Shown here piece after piece: positions 1-8,300 of a stretch of 64,000 bases of DNA (its first letter is position 1; each line of letters starts with the position of its first letter). The position numbers were made by a program, and so were the translations under genes. This DNA is from Phyllobacterium sp. OV277 (GTDB lineage: Bacteria > Pseudomonadota > Alphaproteobacteria > Rhizobiales > Rhizobiaceae): the NCBI RefSeq assembly GCF_900104355.1, contig NZ_FNIY01000001.1, positions 1,149,975 to 1,213,974 on the forward strand. The letters are read 5' to 3'. The notes under the pieces were generated by a model. It saw only the letters and a list, made by a program, of their open reading frames with translations, was not told the DNA's origin and searched no databases.

Positions 1-1154
1 CCTCCGATGCACTGGCGAAGACCTTCAAGGAAAATCTGCGCACCTTCACGCTGATCACCAACACCCTGTCCAAGGACAAGGAAATTTCCGATCGCTGGCG
101 CGGTTTTCAGGATATTGCCGACAGCCGCCACCTCGCCAACCGTGTTGAACGGGAAGTGGTGGATGCACTGGCGGAAGCCGTGCAGGCCGCCTATCCACGT
201 CTATCGCACCGGTATTATGCACTGAAAGCCAAATGGCTCGGCCTTGATTATTTGAACAATTGGGACCGCAACGCTCCGCTGCCGGAAACACCGCAGGCGG
301 TGATCCCGTGGACGGAAGCCAAGGAAACGGTGCTATCGGCCTATCGCGGCTTTGCCCCTGAAATGGCTGATATTGCTCGCGATTTCTTCGACAAGAACTG
401 GATCGATGCGCCGACCCGCCCCGGGAAATCACCGGGTGCCTTTGCTCATCCCACGGTGCCTTCGGTCCACCCTTACGTGCTGCTCAACTATATGGGCAAG
501 CCGCGCGATGTGATGACGCTTGCCCATGAACTTGGCCACGGCGTGCATCAGGTGCTTGCTGGCGATCAGGGCGCGCTGATGGCGTCGACACCGCTGACGC
601 TGGCCGAAACAGCTTCGGTTTTCGGCGAAATGCTGACCTTCCGCTCGCTGCTGGAAAAGACGAAGGACAAGCGCGAACGCAAGGCCATGCTGGCACAAAA
701 GGCCGAGGACATGATCAATACGGTCGTGCGCCAGATCGCCTTCTATCTGTTCGAGCGCCGGGTGCATACGGAACGCGCCCATGGCGAACTCACATCCGAC
801 CGTATCGGTGAAATCTGGCTGGATGTACAGAAGGAGAGCCTTGGACCGGCGATCAAGTTCGGCCCCGGCTATGAGACCTTCTGGACCTATATTCCGCACT
901 TCATCCATTCACCATTCTACGTCTATGCCTATGCTTTCGGCGATTGTCTGGTGAATTCGCTTTACGCTGTTTACCAGAATGCCGAGGCGGGCTTTCAGGA
1001 GAAATATTTCGATATGCTGAAGGCTGGCGGCACGAAGCACCATTCGGAACTGCTGGCACCATTCGGCCTCGACGCCACGGACCCGGCTTTCTGGCAAAAG
1101 GGTCTTTCGGTCATTGAAGGCATTATTGACGAGCTGGAGGCGATGGACTCGTAA
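1..1154 (+). CDS. pepF: M3 family oligoendopeptidase (PepF-like), 5' truncated by the window edge
   Basis: Zinc-dependent cytoplasmic oligopeptidase of family M3 (PepF/oligoendopeptidase F type), which cleaves short peptides. The reading frame is open from position 3 with no start, so the N-terminal part lies outside the window; about 383 residues are visible. The M3 zinc motif HELGH is encoded near 529-543, in the context TLAHELGHGVHQ, followed by the usual downstream helix with Glu (LAETASVFGE). The C-terminal half has the family pattern PFYVYAYAFGD. The stop is 2 nt before the next start, so the two genes are probably co-transcribed. The family call is firm; the exact peptide substrates are unknown. 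Confidence 0.93.
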   Translation, partial: SDALAKTFKENLRTFTLITNTLSKDKEISDRWRGFQDIADSRHLANRVEREVVDALAEAVQAAYPRLSHRYYALKAKWLGLDYLNNWDRNAPLPETPQAVIPWTEAKETVLSAYRGFAPEMADIARDFFDKNWIDAPTRPGKSPGAFAHPTVPSVHPYVLLNYMGKPRDVMTLAHELGHGVHQVLAGDQGALMASTPLTLAETASVFGEMLTFRSLLEKTKDKRERKAMLAQKAEDMINTVVRQIAFYLFERRVHTERAHGELTSDRIGEIWLDVQKESLGPAIKFGPGYETFWTYIPHFIHSPFYVYAYAFGDCLVNSLYAVYQNAEAGFQEKYFDMLKAGGTKHHSELLAPFGLDATDPAFWQKGLSVIEGIIDELEAMDS

Positions 1155-1156
1155 GA

Positions 1157-2053
1157 ATGCATGTTCCCGCCCACACGCCATATGATGGTTCGGCGCAACC
1201 CTTCACCATAGGCTTGCATCAGCTTGACCTGAAGGACTGGATCGAGATTGACGGCAATCTCGTCCCCTACCTTGCGGAAAAACGCCGTCTGTTCGGGCTG
1301 CACGGGCAGAAGATTTTCGTCGAAGAGCCGGGGACAGGGGAAGCGCAGAAGGAAGTGCTCGAGCTTTTGAGCGATCATCTCGTCGCACATTATCCCGCGC
1401 ACTATGTACGGAATGGCGGGAATATCGGCATTATGGGATGGGATGAAATGGTCCCGCTTGGCAAAGCCGATGCGCCGTTTCTGCATCGCGCCGCCAAACT
1501 TGTGCAGGAAGATCTTGTCCTGATGCGCAAGGACGATGCGCGCGGTTGGCATCTGGCAGCCGCATCTCTTTCTTTCCCGTCATCATGGACGCTTCTGGAA
1601 AAATTCGGCCGGTCCATGGAGGATATTCATGCGCCGGTGCCGGATTTTGGTACGGGCACGCGCAATGCCGGACTTATCAGCCGCATGTTCGACAATCTTC
1701 GGCCCGATCGTTCCGTCTATCGCATGAACTGGTCGCTGCAACCGGATGCCAATCTCTACCACCCGCTTTCCAGCCACCAGAAGGGCGCACGCTATACGGA
1801 CGAGGATATCGTCGCGCAGAGCTTTGTCCGCGTCGAGCGCCAGACCTTGCGCAAGCTGCCCGCGTCGGGCGACATTCTCTTCACCATTCGCATTCATCTC
1901 GATCCGGTTGCCACATTGAAAAAACATCCGGAATGCCGCGCTGTCGCCGAAGCATTTGCTGCGCAACTTCTGTCTCTTAATGAGGCACAAGCCCAATATA
2001 AAGGCATTATTGCCATTCGGAACCGGTTGATCGACGCACTAAACGCACTTTAA
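1157..2053 (+). CDS. Haem-dependent oxidative N-demethylase family protein (DUF3445)
   Basis: 298-residue protein of the DUF3445 family. Characterised members of this family are haem/FMN-dependent oxidative N-demethylases acting on small secondary or tertiary amines; the substrate here is not known. Supporting sequence: PFTIGLHQLDLKDWIEID near the N terminus, the central ASLSFPSSW segment and the late RVERQTLRKLP segment, all as I remember the family. It starts 2 nt after the oligopeptidase stop, so it is translationally close to that gene. A sarcosine oxidase operon elsewhere in the window also handles N-methyl amines, but no link is shown. Family assignment is from pattern memory, not a search. 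Confidence 0.8.
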   Translation: MHVPAHTPYDGSAQPFTIGLHQLDLKDWIEIDGNLVPYLAEKRRLFGLHGQKIFVEEPGTGEAQKEVLELLSDHLVAHYPAHYVRNGGNIGIMGWDEMVPLGKADAPFLHRAAKLVQEDLVLMRKDDARGWHLAAASLSFPSSWTLLEKFGRSMEDIHAPVPDFGTGTRNAGLISRMFDNLRPDRSVYRMNWSLQPDANLYHPLSSHQKGARYTDEDIVAQSFVRVERQTLRKLPASGDILFTIRIHLDPVATLKKHPECRAVAEAFAAQLLSLNEAQAQYKGIIAIRNRLIDALNAL

Positions 2054-2204
2054 TGCGCTTCAATTAACAGTAGTTGCAGTTTTACCCGTTCCGGGTGAAC
2101 GGTTGTTTGCTCTTTGTCATGACAATGCTCTATGGTTTCTTTGAAGCGGTGAAATAACCGCTGCCCTCATTGATGGAGATTAAAAAATTAGGAGTAGCAA
2201 AAAA

Positions 2205-3647
2205 ATGGCGAAGGCGAATTGGCCTGTACATGGAGAAATTACTGGTCCGATTGTGATGATCGGTTTCGGGTCCATCGGACGGGGTACCCTGCCCCTCATA
2301 GAGCGCCACTTCAAATTCGATAAATCCCGCGTGGTCGTCATCGACCCGAGTGATGCCAACAAGAAACTGCTCGACGAGCGTGGCATCCGCTTCATTCAGG
2401 AAGCCGTTACCAAGGAAAATTACAAGACGCTGTTGAAGCCATTGCTGACTGCAGGCGGTGGCCAGGGTTTTTGCGTCAATCTGTCCGTCGACACGTCGTC
2501 AGTCGATATTATGCGCCTTTGCCGTAAGGTTGGCTCGCTCTATATCGACACGGTTATCGAGCCATGGGCCGGTTTTTATTACGCAGGCGGCGACAATGCC
2601 AAGCGCACCAATTACGCGCTGCGCGAGACATTGCTGGCGGAAAAGCGCCGTAAGCCCGGGGGTACGACAGCCGTATCGTGCAGTGGCGCCAATCCGGGCA
2701 TGGTGTCGTGGTTTGTCAAACAGGCCATGGTCAATCTTGCCAAAGACATGGGCATCGAACACGCCGAACCAGCGCGCGATGATCGCGATGGTTGGGCGCG
2801 CCTGATGCGCAAGACCGGCATCAAGGGCATCCATATTGCCGAGCGCGACACGCAGCGCGCCAGCGGTCCAAAGCCCTTTGGTGTGTTCTGGAACACATGG
2901 TCGGTTGATGGCTTTATCTCCGAAGGTTTGCAGCCCGCAGAACTTGGCTGGGGAACCCACGAGAAGTGGCTGCCCAAAAACGCCCGCAAGCAGAAGAAGG
3001 GCAACAAGGCGGCAATCTTCCTCGAACAGCCCGGCGCCGATACCCGTATCCGCACCTGGTGCCCCACCGAGGGACCGCAGTTCGGCCTGCTTGTCACCCA
3101 CAATGAAGCAATCTCCATTGCGGATTTCTTCACGGTCTTCGACAAGAAGGGCAAGGCTGCCTATCGCCCGACCTGCCACTACGCCTATCATCCGTCCAAT
3201 GTGGCAACGCTGTCGCTCGATGAGATGTTCGGTGCCGCGGGCCAACCGCAGCCGATCCATCACGTTCTGGAAGAATCCGAGATCGTTGATGGCGCGGATG
3301 AGCTTGGCGTGTTGCTCTATGGCCACGACAGGAATGCCTACTGGTATGGCTCACAGCTGACCATCGAGGAAGCGCGCAAGATGGCACCTTACCAGAATGC
3401 GACGGGTCTGCAGGTCAGTTCTGCCGTTCTCTCGGGCATGGTCTGGGCACTGGAAAACCCGGAAGCCGGTATCGTCGAAACCGACGAAATCGATTTCCGC
3501 CGCTGCCTTGAAATCCAAAAACCCTATCTCGGCCCGCTCAAGGGCCATTATACGGACTGGACACCACTGGAAAATCGCCCCGGTTTCTTCAAGGAAGATA
3601 TCGACACCAGCGACCCCTGGCAGTTCCGCAACATTCTCGTGCATTGA
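2205..3647 (+). CDS. hss: Homospermidine synthase
   Basis: 480-residue NAD-dependent homospermidine synthase, which joins putrescine units to form sym-homospermidine, a major polyamine in rhizobia. The Rossmann motif GFGSIGRG sits at residues 19-26, and the length matches the bacterial enzyme (about 475-480). The start is fixed by AGGAG at about 2190-2194. Upstream, 2114-2125 is a perfect 12-bp palindrome (TTGTCATGACAA) that could be an operator. A strong terminator follows immediately, so the gene looks monocistronic. The call is confident from the N-terminal sequence and length. Confidence 0.95.
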   Translation: MAKANWPVHGEITGPIVMIGFGSIGRGTLPLIERHFKFDKSRVVVIDPSDANKKLLDERGIRFIQEAVTKENYKTLLKPLLTAGGGQGFCVNLSVDTSSVDIMRLCRKVGSLYIDTVIEPWAGFYYAGGDNAKRTNYALRETLLAEKRRKPGGTTAVSCSGANPGMVSWFVKQAMVNLAKDMGIEHAEPARDDRDGWARLMRKTGIKGIHIAERDTQRASGPKPFGVFWNTWSVDGFISEGLQPAELGWGTHEKWLPKNARKQKKGNKAAIFLEQPGADTRIRTWCPTEGPQFGLLVTHNEAISIADFFTVFDKKGKAAYRPTCHYAYHPSNVATLSLDEMFGAAGQPQPIHHVLEESEIVDGADELGVLLYGHDRNAYWYGSQLTIEEARKMAPYQNATGLQVSSAVLSGMVWALENPEAGIVETDEIDFRRCLEIQKPYLGPLKGHYTDWTPLENRPGFFKEDIDTSDPWQFRNILVH

Positions 3648-3648
3648 T

Positions 3649-3679
3649 AAAAACGGCAACCCCAGGGTTGCCGTTTTTG
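3649..3679 (+). terminator. Intrinsic terminator after homospermidine synthase
   Basis: Perfect stem AACGGCAAC / GTTGCCGTT with a six-base loop, extended by A-run and T-run flanks, beginning one base after the hss stop. The T tract makes it a classic rho-independent terminator; the flanking A tract would let it work on both strands. Confidence 0.9.
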
Positions 3680-3699
3680 TTTCCGGCGCTGTCCGTGGT

Positions 3700-3790
3700 T
3701 TGCCATGCGACGGGCTCAGGAAGCTCACCATAAAGGAGATGGATGCAACGCGAATCGCGAAGGTTGCAGAAAAAGGTTGCAGAACTTGAC
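3700..3790. repeat. Degenerate fragment of mosaic intergenic repeat family A
   Basis: Contains a worn copy of the family A end (GGAAGCTCACCATAAAGGAG) followed by the internal module GGATGCAACG...CGCGAAG.TTGCAG and GCAGAACTTGACTCCC. The same internal modules recur near 11.0, 25.9 and 34.3 kb, sometimes inverted. No coding function is seen. Confidence 0.6.
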
Positions 3791-3801
3791 TCCCCGGCCC
3801 C

Positions 3802-3952
3802 CACCCTACCGCAACCCACCCCACCGTCATCCTCGGGCTTGACCCGAGGACCCATGTTGATAACTGCTGAGTATCGGTTCGCTTATTCTCCTTAGCCGTG
3901 GGTCCTCGGGTCAAGCCCGAGGATGACGGTGGGTAGGTTGCGGTGGGGTAGA
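3802..3952. repeat. Long imperfect palindrome (family C)
   Basis: Two arms of about 50 bp, 3802-3852 and 3900-3952, are inverted copies. The core TCCTCGGGCTTGACCCGAGG is itself palindromic and lies in each arm; outer parts are CCACCC/GGGTGG-rich. The core resembles palindromic repeats scattered between genes in many Alphaproteobacteria. The spacer of about 47 bp has no feature I recognise. Confidence 0.85.
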
Positions 3953-4443
3953 TTGCGGTAAGGTGGGTTGCTGGGAAGCCAAGTTCTGCAATGGTGGAGA
4001 TTAGTTTTGCAACCAAACCAAACCCCTCATCCTGAGCTTGTCGAAGGGCGCAACAATCGATTTGCAGCCGACCAAATTATACCCTCCCCGTTACCACGCC
4101 CGCTTTTGCGTCTGGCTATTGAAAGGTGGGAAAGACGGGCGATCCAAAAGGGAACGCGGGGTCTTGGTATTGGTAGTGTAGTCATGCGTTCCCCGGAGAT
4201 TTTCCTGTTTGAACCAAGAAAATAACCGGATCACCCGTCCCGATGACTGGTTTTACCCTTGTGAGATAAAACCCTTCCTCTGCGGTTGGGTTCTCCCCGC
4301 AGATGAAATCACCGATCCTTTCCTGACTTCAGAAGGTTTCCGGAGCATTCCCGCCGGAAAGGACACCATCAGAATAAGCGAGGTGGGATGGTGTTGGATA
4401 AGTTGGTGTGATTTTTTTTGAAAATGGGTGGTTGCATCAGCAT
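3953..4443. other. Gene-free stretch between repeats
   Basis: About 490 bases without a convincing gene. Around 4018-4050 is one half of a family A-like end (CCTCATCCTGAGCTTGTCG), and 3968-3985 has the internal module AAGCCAAGTTCTGCAA. Between 4080 and 4430 I see only short, compositionally implausible reading frames without ribosome binding sites. It may be a decayed gene or repeat remnant, but I could not recognise the ancestor. Confidence 0.5.
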
Positions 4444-4445
4444 GG

Positions 4446-4600
4446 TGCGTGGTTCGACAAGCTCACCATGAGGGAGAGAGGTGGGTTGCAGGGAGCCAAG
4501 TTCTGCAAGCTTTGCGCTGCACCTTTTGCGCTGCGATCTCTGCGATTAGCGTTACATCCGCCCAAGCCCCTCATGGTGAGCTTGTCGAACCACGAACCAC
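4446..4600. repeat. Mosaic intergenic repeat, family A (full copy)
   Basis: Ends are inverted copies of about 27 bp: TGGTTCGACAAGCTCACCAT at the left and ATGGTGAGCTTGTCGAACCA at the right. The interior has GGGAGCCAAGTTCTGCAA and CTGCGATCTCTGCGATTAGC. The same end-interior-end arrangement recurs at 25855-26009, with the interior in the same orientation. The size (about 155 bp) and structure resemble the mosaic elements (RIME/BIME-like) of rhizobial genomes. It would fold into a long stem-loop in RNA. Confidence 0.85.
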
Positions 4601-4607
4601 AGCGGCA

Positions 4608-4806
4608 TTCACCCCCCTCTGCCCTGTCGGGCATCTCCCCCACAAGGGGGGAGATCAGCCTTCACTACTGCCTTTGCACAATCTGCAATATTTCCTGTTG
4701 TGCAAAAGCGTTCATGTCCATGTGATCTCCCCCCTTGTGGGGGGTCCGAAGGACGGGCGAGACCCGTGGCTCGCCCCGGAGTCCGACAGGACAGAGGGGG
4801 GTGAAA
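4608..4806. repeat. Inverted intergenic repeat, family B (long copy)
   Basis: Left arm carries CACCCCCCTCTGCCCTGTCG and CACAAGGGGGGAGATCA. The right arm is its inverted copy from 4722, interrupted by an extra GC-rich insert (GGGGTCCGAAGGACGGGCGA onward) before the closing GACAGGACAGAGGGGGGTG. A second, shorter copy lies at 14134-14296. This repeat type is very common in Mesorhizobium/Phyllobacterium-like genomes. It abuts the family A copy at 4446-4600. Confidence 0.85.
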
Positions 4807-4963
4807 GTAAGAGAAGATACCATCTCGCCAACATTTAAGTATGCTGCAAAGGCACCCAACCACAAAACAACAGCCCTCTCCGCTACCCACCCACAATTGA
4901 CAATATAACAATTTGTACATATCCTCATATAAACAAATCATTATATCATTATGGGTGACTCTC

Positions 4964-5566
4964 ATGAACATTCTCAATGTCGGGTTGTTTTCTCTCGCCG
5001 CGATTGTCCTGTTGGGTTCACCGGGCCCCGGCATTGCCGCCTTGATTGCTGTTGGCCGCGAAAAGGGGTTTGCCGGAGGGCTCGGCTTTTACGGTGGATT
5101 GCAGATCGGGCTTGCCCTTGCTGCCGGGATCAGCGCGGCCGGACTGTTTTCCATCATTCAGGCCATACCCATGGCAATGACCGCCATGACAATTCTGGCA
5201 ACGCTCTATCTGCTTTATCTTGCCTACAGCATCGTTACCGCCCCGGTTGGCATGGATGCAGGCAGGCAAGATACAGGTTTTGCCGGAACCGCTCTTGGCG
5301 GCTTTCTTCTTGGAATCACCAACCCCAAGGCCTACATCGCCTTCATATCCCTGATGGCGTCCTACCCTATCATCAACGCCAACAATTCCGCCGACGTGAC
5401 CGTCAAATGGCTGGTATGTATCATCGTGATGGTGGTGGTCGACATTCTCTGGCTATGGTTGGGCGTGATCATTCAGAAAGCCAATATGAAGCCCCGCTCC
5501 GAGCGCCTTCTCAATATCGCAATGGGCAGTATCATAGCGGGAACCACCGTTATCGCCCTGATATGA
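4964..5566 (+). CDS. LysE/RhtB family amino-acid exporter
   Basis: 200-residue inner-membrane protein of the LysE/RhtB translocator superfamily, which exports amino acids or derivatives; the substrate is unknown. It has about five or six hydrophobic segments and the family GSPGPG motif at residues 16-21. It also shows the GGFLLGITNPKA segment near residue 109, typical of the family. I chose ATG 4964 because the protein then begins MNILNVGLFSL directly ahead of the first membrane helix; an in-frame ATG at 4913 would add a polar 17-residue leader. Neither start has a clear Shine-Dalgarno sequence. The AT-rich upstream region probably holds the promoter. Confidence 0.88.
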   Translation: MNILNVGLFSLAAIVLLGSPGPGIAALIAVGREKGFAGGLGFYGGLQIGLALAAGISAAGLFSIIQAIPMAMTAMTILATLYLLYLAYSIVTAPVGMDAGRQDTGFAGTALGGFLLGITNPKAYIAFISLMASYPIINANNSADVTVKWLVCIIVMVVVDILWLWLGVIIQKANMKPRSERLLNIAMGSIIAGTTVIALI

Positions 5567-5660
5567 TCCGGCACCCCGCGCCAATTCATTAAACTTATAT
5601 CTTGTTTTTGCTCGATTTTCGCGGCATTGAAGAGGGCAACCTCATCAGGAGATTGATCGG

Positions 5661-6056
5661 ATGAAACGTATTTCACTGGCCTTCAGCGCAGCGACCATGG
5701 CTCTGGCACTCAGCGCTTGCCAGACAGGCCCTATCAGGGACAGCGGACCGGTGGAGGCTTCCCGACCGACAGATGCCATTCAGGGCCAATGGTTTGATAC
5801 TTCGGGCGTTGCTTTTTCGAATTTCAACAATGGCGTTTTCGAAAGCCGGGCTAACGACACCAAGGAAAAAATTGCTGAAGGTAGCTATCGCTTTGTTTCA
5901 GCCACCTTAATCCAGATCAACTTTCGCGCTTTTGCCCGTCAGGGCGCGCAATCCTTGGTTAATTGCTCGCTTGTAAATGCAGGGCAGCAGTTGAACTGCA
6001 CTTCATCCACTAACCAGCAATTCTCGCTGACGCGCCGCGGCGGCCAGACGGGCTGA
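5661..6056 (+). CDS. omp10: Omp10-like outer membrane lipoprotein
   Basis: 131-residue lipoprotein. The signal peptide (MKRISLAFSAATMALALSAC) ends in the lipobox LSAC, putting the lipidated Cys at residue 20. The mature part has the pattern of Brucella Omp10: a GxW start (IQGQWFD), FNNGVFESR, EKIAEGSYRFVS, two Cys in VNCSLV and LNCTSS, and the closing FSLTRR. Brucella Omp10 is a minor outer-membrane lipoprotein important for envelope integrity. An AGGAG lies at about 5648-5652. A hairpin follows the gene. The homology call is from memory of the Omp10 sequence; the function in this organism is inferred. Confidence 0.85.
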   Translation: MKRISLAFSAATMALALSACQTGPIRDSGPVEASRPTDAIQGQWFDTSGVAFSNFNNGVFESRANDTKEKIAEGSYRFVSATLIQINFRAFARQGAQSLVNCSLVNAGQQLNCTSSTNQQFSLTRRGGQTG

Positions 6057-6064
6057 CAACACCT

Positions 6065-6091
6065 GGTCAGCCCTAACCACCCGGGCTGACC
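6065..6091 (+). terminator. Hairpin, probable terminator after omp10
   Basis: Perfect 9-bp stem GGTCAGCCC / GGGCTGACC with a nine-base loop, 9 nt past the omp10 stop. The following bases are only moderately T-rich, so it may instead be an mRNA-stabilising hairpin. Confidence 0.6.
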
Positions 6092-6229
6092 ATCTTCCTA
6101 TAGTTTAGCGGCGAAAACTGCCGCCATTCCCTTGCATGCCACGCCAACTAATGAAAGCATCGGCGCATCTGTCAGACAGGTGCCAACGACCGATGACAAC
6201 ATCAGGCGATCTCAACAGGGGAACACTTC

Positions 6230-8107
6230 ATGTCAAAAATCCTCGCCAGAATTCTGCTCACCACCTCCGCCCTCACCATGACGGCTGGAGCAGCGCTAGC
6301 CGACTACACACTCAATATTCTTCACATCAATGATTTCCACTCGCGGCAGGAATCGATCAACAAATATGATTCAACCTGCTCAGCTGAAGAGGAAACCAAG
6401 AACGAGTGTTTTGGCGGCATTGCCCGGGTAAAAACCAAGGTTGATGAGCGCCGTGCAGCCCTGTCCAAGGACGGCGGCAACGTGATCCTCCTCAATGCCG
6501 GTGATGAGTTTCAGGGATCGCTGTTCTATACAACCTATAAGGGCGACGACACAGCCGAGTTCATGAACGGCATTGGCTATGACGTCATGGCTCTCGGCAA
6601 TCATGAATTCGACGACGGTGTGGATACACTGGCAAAATTCCTCGGCAAGGTGAAATTCCCGGTCATTTCGGCCAATACACAGGCCGCAGAAGGCTCGCCA
6701 ATATCAGGCAAATACAAACCCTATGTGATCAAGGAAATCGGCGGGCAAAAAATCGGCATTGTGTCGGTTATCACAACCGACACCGCTGACATCTCGACAC
6801 CCGGACCCACTGTCAAGTTTGCCGACGAAATCGAAACTCTGAAAAAAGAAGTCGAGGCGCTCAAAGCCGAAGGCGTCAACAAGATCATCGCCCTCAACCA
6901 TGATGGCTATGTCAAGGACAAGGAGATCGCCGCCGCCGTCGATGGCATCGATGTGATCGTTGGCGGCCACAGCCATACACTGTTGTCGAACACCGATCCG
7001 CAGGCCCTTGGACCCTATCCAACATTGGTCAAGGGACCATCCGGCCGTGATGTGCCCATCGTTCAGGCTAAATCCTATTCCAAATATCTCGGTGAATTGA
7101 AAGTGACCTTCGATGATGACGGCAATGTCATCAAAAGCGAAGGCGCGCCGATCCTGCTCGATTTCTCCGTCGTGCCTGACGCTGCCTATCTCGCGCGGGT
7201 CAAGGAACTCGCCAAGCCGATTGAGGCCCTGAAAGCCCTTAAAGTGGCCGAATCCAGCGGCGTCATAGAAGCCGCGCGTGAAGTCTGCCGCGCTGTCGAA
7301 TGCTCCATGGGCAACCTTGTTGCCGATGCCATGGTCGACCGGGTCAAGGATCAGGGCATGACCATTGCCATTATCAATGGCGGCGGTCTGCGCGCCTCCA
7401 TCGACGCCGGTGATGTGACGATGGGCGAAGTGCTGACAGTCCTGCCCTTCCAGAACACATTGTCGACCTTCCAGCTCAAGGGTGCTGATGTGGTGGTGGC
7501 GCTTGAAAATGGTGTCAGCCAGATTGATCAGGGTGCGGGCCGTTTTGCGCAGGTTTCCGGCCTCAAATACGCTTTCGACGTATCGAAGCCGGTTGGCCAG
7601 CGCGTATCAGCGGTTGAAGTGCGCGATGGCGACAATTGGAAGCCGATTGATACGGCGGCAACCTATGGTGTTGTCTCCAACAACTATATGCGGGCGGGTG
7701 GTGACGGCTACAAGATTTTCGCCACCAATGCTGTTAATGCCTATGATTTCGGCCCTGGCCTTGAAGCAGTGGTTTCCGACTATCTGGCCAAGAATACGCC
7801 ATATAAGCCCTATACGGATGGCCGGATAACGGTTCTTGCCGCCGCAGCACAGACGGCACCCGCGGCAACTGATCCGGCTCCGCCGGTCAAGCCCACTGCA
7901 GAACCGGCCAAGCCTGTAGCTGCAGCCCCGGCATCTACCGCAGCCGCACCATCCACCTATACCATCAAACGCGGCGACAATTTCTGGAACATTGCCAAGC
8001 AGGTTTATGGCAACGGTTTCGACTGGAAAAAACTGGCGGAGGCCAATCCGAAAATGATCGCCATGAAGCTGCCGATCGGCAGTGAAATGAAAATCCCGCC
8101 GAAATAG
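6230..8107 (+). CDS. Periplasmic 5'-nucleotidase/metallophosphatase with C-terminal LysM
   Basis: 625 residues. A signal peptide ends about residue 24 (AGAALA). Next is a calcineurin-like metallophosphatase domain with the metal motifs LHINDFHSR, NAGDEFQGS, ALGNHEFDDG and GGHSHTLL. The UshA/5'-nucleotidase C-terminal domain follows (GNLVADAMVD, NGGGLRASI). After a Pro/Ala-rich linker at about 545-575 comes one LysM motif (YTIKRGDNFWNIAKQVYG). The inference is a periplasmic nucleotide or sugar-nucleotide hydrolase tethered to peptidoglycan by LysM. AGGGGA upstream supports ATG 6230. Ordinary UshA proteins lack LysM, so the fusion is notable, though not unique among Hyphomicrobiales. Confidence 0.9.
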   Translation: MSKILARILLTTSALTMTAGAALADYTLNILHINDFHSRQESINKYDSTCSAEEETKNECFGGIARVKTKVDERRAALSKDGGNVILLNAGDEFQGSLFYTTYKGDDTAEFMNGIGYDVMALGNHEFDDGVDTLAKFLGKVKFPVISANTQAAEGSPISGKYKPYVIKEIGGQKIGIVSVITTDTADISTPGPTVKFADEIETLKKEVEALKAEGVNKIIALNHDGYVKDKEIAAAVDGIDVIVGGHSHTLLSNTDPQALGPYPTLVKGPSGRDVPIVQAKSYSKYLGELKVTFDDDGNVIKSEGAPILLDFSVVPDAAYLARVKELAKPIEALKALKVAESSGVIEAAREVCRAVECSMGNLVADAMVDRVKDQGMTIAIINGGGLRASIDAGDVTMGEVLTVLPFQNTLSTFQLKGADVVVALENGVSQIDQGAGRFAQVSGLKYAFDVSKPVGQRVSAVEVRDGDNWKPIDTAATYGVVSNNYMRAGGDGYKIFATNAVNAYDFGPGLEAVVSDYLAKNTPYKPYTDGRITVLAAAAQTAPAATDPAPPVKPTAEPAKPVAAAPASTAAAPSTYTIKRGDNFWNIAKQVYGNGFDWKKLAEANPKMIAMKLPIGSEMKIPPK

Positions 8108-8113
8108 CCTCGG

Positions 8114-8180
8114 CTAGGACAAACAGTCCTAGGGGTGCTTTTTGAACCCGGTATAACTTGAATGTTGTGCCGGGTTCTTT
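8114..8180 (+). terminator. Two tandem hairpins after the 5'-nucleotidase gene
   Basis: First hairpin is CTAGGAC / GTCCTAG (8114-8132), followed by a short T run at 8139-8143. The second is GAACCCGG / CCGGGTTC (8144-8177), followed by TTTC. Together they form a plausible double terminator. Confidence 0.75.
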
Positions 8181-8300
8181 CATATCTCGCCTGATTTGTG
8201 CGTCGGATTGCAATTTACCCCCTATCGCTGCGTCTTTTCGCGCCCTTGCAATCCCGGCCTTCACCACTAGGTTCCAACCGCAAAGCAGGAGTTGAAAGAG

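Noticed and set aside
3802..4806. Possible CRISPR array
   Set aside because: The repeats are inverted, differ in type and have no regular spacer pattern, and no cas genes are present.
4209..4838. Several short open frames within the repeat block
   Set aside because: They overlap inverted repeats, lack ribosome sites and translate repeat sequence.
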